Part shown: piece by piece, positions 54,499 through 62,871 of the stretch
How positions within the stretch are numbered: the first letter of the stretch is position 1
How the letters are laid out: each line of letters starts with the position of its first letter
NCBI GenBank assembly: GCA_965221145.1
Contig: OZ244877.1
Span: 2,790,001-2,854,000 of the forward strand
Direction: 5' to 3'
Origin: Bin5 sp965221145
GTDB taxonomy: Bacteria > Chloroflexota > Anaerolineae > Caldilineales > Caldilineaceae
Length of the DNA stretch: 64,000 nucleotides
The notes under the pieces: generated by a model
What the model saw: only the letters and a program-made list of their open reading frames with translations
What the model was told of the DNA's origin: nothing
The model's database searches: none
Translations under genes and position numbers: made by a program

Positions 54499-54527
54499 TT
54501 GATCTTATGGCCGCGGGCGGCTATTAT
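54499..54527 (+). promoter_or_regulatory. Promoter of the tRNA cluster
   Basis: TTGATC (54499-54504) and TATTAT (54522-54527) lie exactly 17 nt apart, with the -10 box 15 nt before tRNA-Pro. Confidence 0.55.
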
Positions 54528-54542
54528 ACAGATGTGCTGTAA

Positions 54543-54616
54543 CGGGGAGTAGCGCAGTCTGGCAGCGCACAGCGTTTGGGACGCTGGGGTCGGAGGTTCA
54601 AATCCTCTCTCCCCGA
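54543..54616 (+). tRNA. tRNA-Pro(UGG)
   Basis: The 74-nt sequence folds as a cloverleaf. The acceptor pairs CGGGGAG with CTCCCCG, the D-stem is GCGC/GCGC, the anticodon stem is CAGCG/CGCTG with loop TTTGGGA (anticodon TGG), and the T-loop is GGTTCAAATCC. CCA is not encoded. Confidence 0.95.
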
Positions 54617-54679
54617 CTTTGATGAACTTTCGTGTTGGCTTTTGTGCCAGCGTACGATCGCCGAAAGTTCGTCAAACTT

Positions 54680-54750
54680 GCGGGTATAGCTCAATGGTAG
54701 AGCGCCGGCCTTCCAAGCCGACGATGCGGGTTCGATCCCCGCTACCCGCT
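54680..54750 (+). tRNA. tRNA-Gly(UCC)
   Basis: The acceptor pairs GCGGGTA with TACCCGC. The anticodon loop CTTCCAA gives anticodon TCC. The T-arm contains GGTTCGATCCC. The length is 71 nt without CCA. Confidence 0.95.
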
Positions 54751-54772
54751 CTCAAGGCAAGATTACCAAGTT

Positions 54773-54844
54773 GGATCGGTAGCTCAATGGCAGAGCAAGG
54801 AGCTCATAACTCCTGGGTTACAGGTTCGAGTCCTGTCCGATCCA
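54773..54844 (+). tRNA. tRNA-Met(CAU)
   Basis: The acceptor pairs GGATCGG with CCGATCC. The anticodon stem AGGAG/CTCCT holds loop CTCATAA (anticodon CAT), and the T-arm is CAGGTTCGAGTCCTG. A full first acceptor pair argues against initiator tRNA. Elongator Met is most likely, and tRNA-Ile2 with modified C34 cannot be excluded from sequence alone. Confidence 0.88.
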
Positions 54845-55049
54845 CTCGGCCTTGTCTTCTTCTCTTCTGCAATGCGGGACGCTTTCCACAAAGGCCCCGG
54901 CGCCCGCACGCACTTCCCAGCCGACATTCCCTATCGCTAACTTCGCTTTCAGTTGTTTCAGAATGGAGGCGGAGGGACGACCAACGCACCTCTGGCGCTT
55001 GACCCTGGCTTTCATGCCGTGCGGATGCTGAGGGGAGCGTGCAGCCCTA

Positions 55050-55058
55050 TGCTATAAT
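55050..55058 (+). promoter_or_regulatory. Extended -10 promoter for era
   Basis: TGCTATAAT is a perfect extended -10 element. No good -35 box is present. Transcription near 55065 would give an era leader of about 62 nt containing the palindrome at 55081-55098. Confidence 0.5.
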
Positions 55059-55080
55059 TGAGAGGCGCATGACGCGTACA

Positions 55081-55098
55081 GAGGGCGGATCCGCCCTC
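55081..55098 (+). promoter_or_regulatory. Perfect 18-nt palindrome in the era leader
   Basis: GAGGGCGGATCCGCCCTC is fully self-complementary and can form a 7-bp hairpin with a GATC loop in the RNA. It lies inside a 12-codon frame (55069-55107, MTRTEGGSALQN) that starts 11 nt after the -10 box. No T-run follows, so it is not an intrinsic terminator. Confidence 0.45.
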
Positions 55099-55126
55099 CA
55101 GAACTAGGTTATCGAGGACCACTGGT

Positions 55127-56107
55127 ATGCCGGAAACGGAACTCCTATTGGACGAGAACGCCTGTCGACCGGAGCAGCAACGCAGCGGGTTCATTGCTGT
55201 AATCGGGCGGCCCAATGTCGGCAAGTCGACGCTGTTGAACCTGTTGCTGGGACAGAAGATCGCCATAACGAGCGACAAGCCGCAGACGACTCGCGACCGG
55301 ATCATGGGCATCCGCACCGACGCCGACGTGCAGTTTATCTTCCTGGACACGCCTGGCATTCACCTGCCTCGCACCAAGCTGGGCAAACATATGGTGAACG
55401 TGGCCGAGCAGACGATAACCAGCGATGCGGACGTGATTCTTTGGCTAGTGGACATCAATGCGCCGCCCACGAACGAAGACCGGCTGATCGCTGAACGCCT
55501 GCAGGAGGTTCAGCAGGCGGTAGAGTTGCCCTATCTGCTGGTTGGGGCCAACAAGACCGATGCCTGGCAAGGCGGCGATATAGGCGCGCGCCAAGCGGAG
55601 TACGCCGCGCTGCTGAACTGGCTCACTGGATTTGAAGCTGGTCAGGAGTCGGTCCCTGTTCTGCCCCTCAGCGCGGCCAGCGGTGAAGGCGTGGATGACC
55701 TTCTGACCCGTTTGGCCGATTTGCTGCCGCTTGGCCCCCTCTTCTACCCGAGCGAACAGGTCACGGACATGTCGATGCGGTTCATTGCTGCCGAGATCGT
55801 GCGCGAAAAGGCTCTGCGCCTGCTGCGGCAAGAAATCCCGCACAGCCTTGCGGTCGTAGTGACAGAGTGGAACGAACGCAGCGCAGACATGACGCACATC
55901 GGCGCGACCATCTATGTCGAAAGCCATAGCCACAAGGGCATCGTACTCGGCGGCAAAGGGGCGATGATCAAACAGATCGGCCAGGCCGCCCGCCCGGAAA
56001 TCGAGGAGATGGTGGGCACGCAGGTCTATCTGGAACTGTGGGTGAAGGTGTTGCAGAAGTGGCGTCGCAAGGAGAATCTCCTGCGGCGGCTGGGCTATAG
56101 GATGTAA
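55127..56107 (+). CDS. era: GTPase Era
   Basis: Era is a GTPase that aids 16S rRNA maturation and 30S assembly. The 326-residue protein has G1 GRPNVGKST (27-35), the switch I TTRDRIMGI, G3 DTPGIH, a G4-like GANKTD and SAASGEG at G5, then a C-terminal KH domain with SHKGIVLGGKGAMIKQIG. About 15-20 extra residues precede the G domain. A GAGG site lies 9 nt before the ATG. Confidence 0.95.
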   Translation: MPETELLLDENACRPEQQRSGFIAVIGRPNVGKSTLLNLLLGQKIAITSDKPQTTRDRIMGIRTDADVQFIFLDTPGIHLPRTKLGKHMVNVAEQTITSDADVILWLVDINAPPTNEDRLIAERLQEVQQAVELPYLLVGANKTDAWQGGDIGARQAEYAALLNWLTGFEAGQESVPVLPLSAASGEGVDDLLTRLADLLPLGPLFYPSEQVTDMSMRFIAAEIVREKALRLLRQEIPHSLAVVVTEWNERSADMTHIGATIYVESHSHKGIVLGGKGAMIKQIGQAARPEIEEMVGTQVYLELWVKVLQKWRRKENLLRRLGYRM

Positions 56108-56237
56108 TGCGCACGTCCTAATCTTGCGCTCTTCATGGGGGCCGACGAGGAATTCAATCGGCAGATCCTTTGGATGCGCGGCTTGCGCTGTGATATGATC
56201 GCCGCGTGCTTTTTCTACTTTCGGGCATTGGATACCG

Positions 56238-58721
56238 ATGAATCCACATACGATTCGCGTTCTCGAATACGATAAGATACTCAGCAGGCTGGCAACCTTC
56301 TGCGCCTTTGGCGGCGGCGAGGAGTTGGCGACTTCACTGCTGCCGAGCGACGACCTGCGTACCATCAGTGAGTGGATGGAGCAGACCGACGAGGCTTGCA
56401 GATTGCTCGATCAGAAGACGGACATCTACTTTGGAGGCGTCCACGACGTTCGTCATCTGATCGCAAAGTCCGAGCGGGGAAGCATTCTGATCCCGACCGA
56501 GCTGGTCGAAGTGCGCACGACGCTCATGCGCGCCCGCACGCTTCGCAATACCCTGACCCGACTTAACCGCCAGTTTCCCCGCCTGGCTGACATCGCCTTC
56601 GCCATTGAGCCATGCGAGCATGTCATTGGCGAAATCAGCCGCTGCATCAACGACCGCGCCGAAGTAGTGGACAGCGCATCCGCGGAGTTGGGACGAATCC
56701 GCGCACAGCTGCGCGTGGCCCAGGACCGGCTCCTCAGCACGCTGGATCGGCTGGTGCAGAACATTGCCGTCACCCCATACTTGCAGGAGGCGATCGTCAC
56801 GCAGCGCCAGGGCCGCTACGTTATCCCCGTGCGTTCGGAGTTCAAAGGCCAGATCCAGGGCATCGTCCACGATCAATCGGCCAGCGGCGCCACCTTCTTC
56901 ATCGAGCCGTTGACGGTGGTGGAGCAGAACAACGCGGTACGGGAGCTGGAACTGGAAGAGGAGAAGGAGGTACGGCGCATCCTCACCGAGCTTTCGGACC
57001 TTGTGGCCGACGAGGGGCCTTACATCAACCGCAATGTACAGGTTCTTGCCCAGCTCGATTTCACCTTTGCCAAGGCCAAATACGCCTTTGAGATCGAAGC
57101 GACTGCGCCGAAAATCGTCGCCTTCCAACAAAACCGCGTCGAAATCTTTGCCGGCATTGACGAGGACACGAATGAAGAGCGAACGATTCAGCATCCCGGG
57201 TCGGTCGTGAACTTTCGCCAAGCGCGCCACCCGCTGCTGGACCCGCAGTCTGTTGTGCCGGTCGACGTCTATTTCAGCGACGACTGTTATGTGTTGGTCG
57301 TGACCGGCCCCAACACCGGCGGCAAGACCGTCACTCTCAAGACAGTTGGTCTGCTTACTCTGATGGCGCAGTCGGGGCTGATGATTCCGGTTGAAGAGGG
57401 CAGTGAACTGTCAGTTTTCGAAGGCGTTTACGCCGACATCGGCGACGAACAGTCCATCGAACAGAATCTGAGCACTTTCTCCAGCCACATGACGAACATT
57501 ATCAACATTCTGGAGGAGGCCGACCCCCAGAGCCTCGTCTTGCTGGACGAATTGGGCGCTGGCACCGATCCGGACGAAGGCTCCGCCCTGGCTGCGGCCC
57601 TGCTGGAAAACCTGCGCGATCGGGGCATCACAACCCTGGCGACGACCCATTATAGTGACTTGAAGCTCTACGCCCACAACACACCGGGCGTGCGCAACGC
57701 GTCGGTCGAGTTCGATGTCGAGAATCTCTGCCCAACCTTTGAACTGAGCATCGGTCTGCCTGGTCGCTCCAACGCTTTAACGATTGCACGGCGACTGGGG
57801 TTGAATCCGGTCATCGTTGACGATGCCGAAAAAATCGTGCGGCCCGAGTCCTTGGAAGTGGAAGGAATGCTGGAGGATGTGCGCCGGGCGCGGCAGGAGG
57901 CTCGGCGCGTGCTGGAACAGGCAAAAGAGAGGGAGGGCCACGCACAGGTCATCGAAGAGGATCTGCGATTCCAGATGGCCCGCATCGAAGAGGCCCGCCG
58001 CCAGGTCGTGGCGGAGACGCGCTCGACGATGCAGAACGAGCTGGCGGAGATACGGCGGGAAATCGAAAACTTCCGCCGCCAAATGGCCAAAGGTGGCGCC
58101 GGGAACGCCCATACGCAATTCTTGACAGAAGCACGCGAGGCTGTCAGCCGCAGGGAGGTTGACGCCGAAGGCCACGTGGAACGGGATGTCGCCACGCCTG
58201 CATCGGCGGAGACTCAAGTACGGGGGCCGATTGAAAAGGGAGACCGGGTCTTTGTACCCACGCTACAGGCGACCGGCGAGGTCCTGGGCGTCGACTGTCG
58301 CAACGGCGCTCCCCACGAGGCCGACATTCAGGTGGGCAACTTCCGTCTCAAGCTTCCGGTTCGTCGGTTGGAGCTGCGCAGCAAAGCCCAATCTGCGGAC
58401 GCGTCACCGCCCCAAGCCGTCGTGAAATTGCAGTCAAAGCCCAAAGCAAATCTGGCCGGTTCGTCGTCGTTGACCGAACTGGACCTGCGGGGAGAGCGGG
58501 TCGACGCCGGACTGCAACGGTTGGAGGGTTATCTCGACGACGCCTACTTGGAGAACCTGCCGTGGGTACGGATCATCCATGGCAAGGGGACCGGGGCGAT
58601 GCGCGATGCTGTACGCGCGGCGTTGCGGGGCCATCCCTTGGTCAGCAAATACCGCGCCGGCGCGCTCGGTGAAGGGGACGACGGGGTCACAGTTGCCAAT
58701 CTGATGACAGACGAAGGGTAG
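56238..58721 (+). CDS. mutS2: Endonuclease MutS2
   Basis: MutS2 binds branched DNA or collided ribosomes and lacks the mismatch-recognition domains of MutS1. The 827-residue protein has the core/lever region, the ATPase with Walker A GPNTGGKT (357-364), STFSSHMTNI, Walker B LVLLDELGAGTDPDEGSAL and TTHYSDLK. A coiled-coil region (about 540-620) follows, then a KOW-like segment and a C-terminal Smr nuclease domain starting at LDLRGERVD (about 748) with HGKGTGAMRDAVR. It follows era by 130 nt. A TATGAT box at about 56192 may be its -10. Confidence 0.95.
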   Translation: MNPHTIRVLEYDKILSRLATFCAFGGGEELATSLLPSDDLRTISEWMEQTDEACRLLDQKTDIYFGGVHDVRHLIAKSERGSILIPTELVEVRTTLMRARTLRNTLTRLNRQFPRLADIAFAIEPCEHVIGEISRCINDRAEVVDSASAELGRIRAQLRVAQDRLLSTLDRLVQNIAVTPYLQEAIVTQRQGRYVIPVRSEFKGQIQGIVHDQSASGATFFIEPLTVVEQNNAVRELELEEEKEVRRILTELSDLVADEGPYINRNVQVLAQLDFTFAKAKYAFEIEATAPKIVAFQQNRVEIFAGIDEDTNEERTIQHPGSVVNFRQARHPLLDPQSVVPVDVYFSDDCYVLVVTGPNTGGKTVTLKTVGLLTLMAQSGLMIPVEEGSELSVFEGVYADIGDEQSIEQNLSTFSSHMTNIINILEEADPQSLVLLDELGAGTDPDEGSALAAALLENLRDRGITTLATTHYSDLKLYAHNTPGVRNASVEFDVENLCPTFELSIGLPGRSNALTIARRLGLNPVIVDDAEKIVRPESLEVEGMLEDVRRARQEARRVLEQAKEREGHAQVIEEDLRFQMARIEEARRQVVAETRSTMQNELAEIRREIENFRRQMAKGGAGNAHTQFLTEAREAVSRREVDAEGHVERDVATPASAETQVRGPIEKGDRVFVPTLQATGEVLGVDCRNGAPHEADIQVGNFRLKLPVRRLELRSKAQSADASPPQAVVKLQSKPKANLAGSSSLTELDLRGERVDAGLQRLEGYLDDAYLENLPWVRIIHGKGTGAMRDAVRAALRGHPLVSKYRAGALGEGDDGVTVANLMTDEG

Positions 58722-58731
58722 GCACAAGGCT

Positions 58732-59484
58732 ATGGAACTGCGCGGCTACTGGGCGATATTGCGAAGGCGTTGGGCGGCGCCCGTACTCGTGCCGGTTCTG
58801 GTGGCGCTGTTCAGCGCCGTTCAGTTGCAGCCCTGGCAGGAGCCTGCGCCCTCGTACAGCGTAACCATGCGCATGTTGATAGGCGTTTTGCCATTGGAAG
58901 ATCCCGACGCGGCGCGATACTATGACCCCCGTTACTATGCTTGGATGACAAGCGAATACCTTGTGGACGACTTTACCGAGGTACTTGGCACGGAGATGTT
59001 TGCCAACGCGATCAGCGCCCGCCTGACCGAGCAGGGTCTCAGTATTCCGGCCGGCCTGATCAGAGCGCAAGCCAACACAGGCAAACAGCATCGTATCATC
59101 CGCCTGACATTCATGTGGCACGACGAGGCCGCGTTGCAGGCCATCGCAGACGCGACCGTGGCTGAACTGGAGCAGAATGCAGACGCTTACTTCACGCAGT
59201 TGGGCACTCAGGACGCCGGTGTGCGCGTTCTCGACTCGCCTGTGGTTGTCCCTCAAGGGCAGAGCGCGCGGGCGCGGGTGGAGTGGCCCTTGCGAATCCT
59301 GCTGGCAGTCGTCGCCGGTATTGGGGTGGCGTTCCTGCGCGAATATATGGACGATACGGTTCGGCGACGCGAGGAGTTGGAGGAAATGGGTCTAGCGGTA
59401 CTCGTTGCTGTACCGAGACGGGGCGGCCTTGGCAACATACTGAGCGCAAGAGCAAGTACTTCGCGCAGTTCTGCGTCAGAATGA
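58732..59484 (+). CDS. Wzz-type polysaccharide co-polymerase/chain-length protein
   Basis: The 250-residue protein has a membrane helix near each end (about 16-33 and 185-203) around an extracytoplasmic domain. After the second helix comes EYMDDTVRRREELEEMGLAVLVAVPRRGG, the typical Wzz/CpsC cytoplasmic end. It starts 10 nt after mutS2. The last roughly 15 residues are atypical, and the frame that leads into the next gene codes AQEQVLRAVLRQNDREREGL and onward without a stop. A frameshift near 59440 is therefore possible. Confidence 0.75.
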   Translation: MELRGYWAILRRRWAAPVLVPVLVALFSAVQLQPWQEPAPSYSVTMRMLIGVLPLEDPDAARYYDPRYYAWMTSEYLVDDFTEVLGTEMFANAISARLTEQGLSIPAGLIRAQANTGKQHRIIRLTFMWHDEAALQAIADATVAELEQNADAYFTQLGTQDAGVRVLDSPVVVPQGQSARARVEWPLRILLAVVAGIGVAFLREYMDDTVRRREELEEMGLAVLVAVPRRGGLGNILSARASTSRSSASE

Positions 59485-59566
59485 CAGAGAGCGCGAGGGT
59501 CTGCGCCTGCCCGTCACGCCGTACCCGGTGCTGGCTCCCGATTCTTCCAGAGAGTTGGAGGGAAAT

Positions 59567-60295
59567 ATGATAAATGAATATGGCGGAGTGATTCGACGTT
59601 ACGGTTGGATCGTTGTCGTAGCCGTTCTGTTGGCCGGTTTGCTCGCCTACGGAATCAGCTATTTCCAGGAAGAAATGTTTCGGGCGACCGTGCAGGTCAG
59701 CACCGTTCCTGCCCGTGCGGACTGGGGGCTGGGCAATACGGCCAAGGACTTGATGCGGAATTTCGCCCTCAATCTGCGCACGCATGAGGTGGCGAAAGAG
59801 GTGATCGATCGTGCGCAGTTGGATATGCACCCGAACGACTTTCTGCGCCAGACGGAGGTCGAGCCGGACTCTTCCACATTCACGATTGATATCGAGGCGC
59901 GTTCCAGAGACAGGATCGTAGCCGAAAATATGGCGCTGACCTTGGCCGACTGGTTCGTTGATGAGCGGACTGCCTACTATGCGCAGCAGGACAAGCGCGA
60001 TCGCATCGAGGTTAAAATCGTCAGCAGGACGATCGTGGGCGCCCAATACCAGCCGCAGCCGCTGGTCAATGCCGTAGCGGGCAGCGTACTAGGGCTTCTC
60101 TTGGGCATCGGCCTGATCCTGCTGATTACCTGGATAGAGAGCGGCCTCCTGCGCACGCCGGACTCAGTTGAAAGGACGCTCGCCCTTCCTGTGCTCGGCG
60201 CCATTCCGGTGGGAGGAGGCAGCGCCGCAGCAGGACGGGAGATGCGAGAGGGCGCGAGGACCACTTCAACGGTCACGGAACTTGGAACCGATTAG
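59567..60295 (+). CDS. Second Wzz/CpsC-like polysaccharide co-polymerase
   Basis: The 242-residue protein again has helices near residues 13-32 and 165-190 around an extracytoplasmic domain and a short cytoplasmic tail (RTPDSVERTLALPVLGAIPVGGG). The start at 59567 follows GGAGGG at 4 nt. Two tandem Wzz-like genes followed by a BY-kinase-like gene is the layout of Gram-positive CpsC/CpsD-type exopolysaccharide control. The proteins would set chain length or recruit the kinase-like partner. Confidence 0.78.
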   Translation: MINEYGGVIRRYGWIVVVAVLLAGLLAYGISYFQEEMFRATVQVSTVPARADWGLGNTAKDLMRNFALNLRTHEVAKEVIDRAQLDMHPNDFLRQTEVEPDSSTFTIDIEARSRDRIVAENMALTLADWFVDERTAYYAQQDKRDRIEVKIVSRTIVGAQYQPQPLVNAVAGSVLGLLLGIGLILLITWIESGLLRTPDSVERTLALPVLGAIPVGGGSAAAGREMREGARTTSTVTELGTD

Positions 60296-60364
60296 TACGC
60301 TGGCACGGAAATGGCAATCACCGCTCGAACAGCGCTTGAATTATAGGCAATAGAGGTATTTCTG

Positions 60365-61015
60365 ATGTCCCTATCTCTCGTCACCCTGACCGCTCCACGC
60401 AGCCCGGCGGCGGAAGCCTTCCAGAGCCTGCGCACCAATATCGAGTTTTCCGGACTCGACCGTTCCCTGCACTCGCTTTTGGTTGCGTGCCCCGATGCCG
60501 AGACCAAAAAGAGCGATGCTCTGGCAAATCTGGCGGTTGTCATGGCGGATGCCGGCGACCGCGTCATCGTCGTCGATGGCGATCTGCGCCGCCCTCAACA
60601 GCATCATATCTTCCAGGTCAGCGGCGATGCGGGACTGACGGATTGGCTGCGGGATGGAGGCGACCCGGCGCTGGAGGGGACGCGTATTCCCCAGTTGCGT
60701 CTGCTTCCAGCAGGGCCGCTGCCTCCCAATCCGGTCGCTCTTCTCAGCCACAGACGGCTGGCGGAGTTGCTTCAGGTATTGACGGGAGAGGCCGATTACG
60801 TGCTCGTGGATGCGCCGCCGGTGTTGGCCGTGACCGACGCTGCGCTATGGGCCAGCCAGGTCGACGGGACACTGTTAGCCGTCACCGCCGGACGCACCAA
60901 GAGGGAGCAGGCCCAGCGCGCCAAAGAAGTGCTGGAGAAAGTTCAGTCCAATATCGTCGGCGCAGTGCTGCTGGACGCGGAGGACGCAATGGTTGTCAGC
61001 GGATACGGGCAGTAG
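60365..61015 (+). CDS. CpsD/BY-kinase-like P-loop protein with a degenerate Walker A
   Basis: The 216-residue protein has the family start PRSPAAEAFQSLRTNIEF, Walker A' VIVVDGDLRRPQ and Walker B YVLVDAPPVLAVTDA of CpsD-type tyrosine kinases. The Walker A site reads CPDAETKKSDALANLA where the family has a GEGKS/T loop, so the glycines are lost and only Lys-Lys-Ser remains. The Tyr cluster normally autophosphorylated at the C-terminus is also missing; only one Tyr is left (SGYGQ). It may bind ATP poorly or act as a scaffold. GAGG lies 8 nt before the ATG. Confidence 0.78.
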   Translation: MSLSLVTLTAPRSPAAEAFQSLRTNIEFSGLDRSLHSLLVACPDAETKKSDALANLAVVMADAGDRVIVVDGDLRRPQQHHIFQVSGDAGLTDWLRDGGDPALEGTRIPQLRLLPAGPLPPNPVALLSHRRLAELLQVLTGEADYVLVDAPPVLAVTDAALWASQVDGTLLAVTAGRTKREQAQRAKEVLEKVQSNIVGAVLLDAEDAMVVSGYGQ

Positions 61016-61127
61016 GCAGATCGGTCCAGCCATAGTCTTGTTACGCTCTGTCGAACAGATGCTGACCAGAATCAAACGGCGAAGAGATCGTGTGTGAACA
61101 GCTGAAGCAAATCATGGAGATCCCCCC

Positions 61128-62015
61128 ATGAAGGGCATCCTCTTGGCTGGCGGCCACGGAACACGCCTTTATCCGCTGACCACCAGCCTGAGCAAACAGA
61201 TTCTACCCGTCTACGACAAACCGATGATCTATTACCCCCTGTCGATGCTGATGTTGGCGGGGATTCGGGAGATTCTGATCGTCAGTACACCGACCGCCCT
61301 GCCTCTGTACCGCGATCTGTTGCAAAACGGCCACCAGTGGGGTATGCAGTTCGAGTATGTGGAGCAAAGCCAGCCGCGCGGCATTGCCGACGCCTTCGTG
61401 GTCGGCAGGGAGTTCGTCGGCGACTCTACTGTGTGCCTGGCGCTGGGCGATAACATTTTCTACGGGCACGGCCTGCCAGAAAAGCTGCAAGCCGCCGCTT
61501 CGCTCAAAAGCGGCGCCCGCATCTTCGCCTATCCGGTGTCTGACCCGCGACGCTATGGCGTTGTGGAGTTTGACGCGACCGGCAAGGCCCTGAGCATCGA
61601 AGAGAAGCCGCAGCGCCCTCGTTCCAACTATGCCGTGCCAGGCGTCTACTTCTACGACAACAGAGTGATCGAGGTCGCCCGCCATCTCAAGCCGTCTGCC
61701 AGGGGCGAAATTGAGATTACCGACATCAACAACTTCTATCTTGAGCGTGGTGAGCTTAAAGTGGAGACGCTGGGCCGAGGATTCGCCTGGCTGGATGCCG
61801 GTACGCACGAATCTTTGCTCCAGGCCGCCAATTTCGTCTTTGCCCTGCAGGAAAGACAGGGAATGATGATCTCGTGCCCGGAGGAGATCGCTTTCAGGCT
61901 GGGCTTTATCAGTCGTGACCAGTTTCGCGCATTGGCAGAATCGTTGCAGACGAATCACTATGGCCGTTATCTGATGCAGCTATTGCGCGAAGAGTTCTCG
62001 GAGCCGCTAAACTGA
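61128..62015 (+). CDS. rmlA: Glucose-1-phosphate thymidylyltransferase
   Basis: RmlA makes dTDP-glucose from glucose-1-phosphate and dTTP, the entry to dTDP-rhamnose and other deoxysugars. The 295-residue protein has LAGGHGTRLYPLT, the SKQILPVYDKPMIYYPL stretch, LALGDNIFYG with the metal-binding Asp, RRYGVVEFD, IEEKP and FAWLDAGTHESLL. The length is normal. No rmlB, rmlC or rmlD gene follows in the window. It lies with the chain-length genes and probably serves cell-surface polysaccharide synthesis. Confidence 0.93.
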   Translation: MKGILLAGGHGTRLYPLTTSLSKQILPVYDKPMIYYPLSMLMLAGIREILIVSTPTALPLYRDLLQNGHQWGMQFEYVEQSQPRGIADAFVVGREFVGDSTVCLALGDNIFYGHGLPEKLQAAASLKSGARIFAYPVSDPRRYGVVEFDATGKALSIEEKPQRPRSNYAVPGVYFYDNRVIEVARHLKPSARGEIEITDINNFYLERGELKVETLGRGFAWLDAGTHESLLQAANFVFALQERQGMMISCPEEIAFRLGFISRDQFRALAESLQTNHYGRYLMQLLREEFSEPLN

Positions 62016-62833
62016 TGGAGAACGGGCCGAACGGCAGCGAACGGCGCAACGGCGCCGGTCCGCAAAGAGGGAACGCCATCCGCAGTGTGCCTGCCCTGGC
62101 GGCCCTGTTGAGACAGATCGACCGCTGCGCGCTGCCCGTTTCCAGCACACAGATTTTCGCCGCCCGCTCTCTGGCACCTGCCTACCGCGTTCAGAACTCC
62201 ACCGGCGCCAAGGAGGCGAAAGCAGCGGTCACGACCGTTTCTCAACTGGCGGATCGATTGCGCCGCATGTCAAGGGCCTACGGCGAGTGGAAGGAATTCG
62301 ACATCCCGGCGTTTTTCGACCTGTGGCCGGACCATGCAGGGCGCCTAGTGGAGGTAGAGGAACGGGTCAGCACGGTCAATGTTACCTTTTATGCGGATAT
62401 GCTGCTGCCATCCTTTCACCTGGTTGAGCAGTATTGGACGCAAGAGTTTTTTCCTGCCTACCAATCAGCGCAACCTTTTCCCTGCGAGACTGAAGAATTC
62501 TCCAGCTTCACCACGCACTTTCTGGAGTTCGAGCAACCGAAAATGCGCGCCTATTGGGACAAGCTCCTTACTGTAGTGAACGAGGCGCGACGTGAACTGT
62601 GGAATGACATCGGCTTTCTGGCCGCCGCGGCCGCGGGCGAGGAGAAAGCCTGCTGGCAGTGGGCCTGGCGCTGCCCGCCGCCAACAGGACTGGACGACCG
62701 CCTGCTGCCGCCGTTGCGTCAACTGCCAACCCTGACTTTAGGAATCGAATTTCCTCTGCCCGCATACCGACAGCCGGGCCGTGTACAGCGTCTGCGGCGC
62801 ACGTGGGAGAGCGCGAGTTGGCGTCGCGGGTAG
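62015..62833 (+). CDS. Protein of unknown function coupled to rmlA
   Basis: The 272-residue protein begins within the rmlA stop (TGATG), so it is probably co-translated. The first 25 residues are polar and disordered. The rest is soluble and rich in aromatic residues (FDIPAFFDLWPDHAGRLVE, FYADMLLPSFHLVEQYWTQEFFPAY, FLEFEQPKMRAYWDKLL). No signal peptide, membrane segment or known motif is visible, and I do not recognise the family. Position suggests a link to the nucleotide-sugar or polysaccharide pathway. Confidence 0.55.
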   Translation: MENGPNGSERRNGAGPQRGNAIRSVPALAALLRQIDRCALPVSSTQIFAARSLAPAYRVQNSTGAKEAKAAVTTVSQLADRLRRMSRAYGEWKEFDIPAFFDLWPDHAGRLVEVEERVSTVNVTFYADMLLPSFHLVEQYWTQEFFPAYQSAQPFPCETEEFSSFTTHFLEFEQPKMRAYWDKLLTVVNEARRELWNDIGFLAAAAAGEEKACWQWAWRCPPPTGLDDRLLPPLRQLPTLTLGIEFPLPAYRQPGRVQRLRRTWESASWRRG

Positions 62834-62871
62834 TTGCAGAACACTTTGCGAACTGAAGGAGAAGGCCACAC

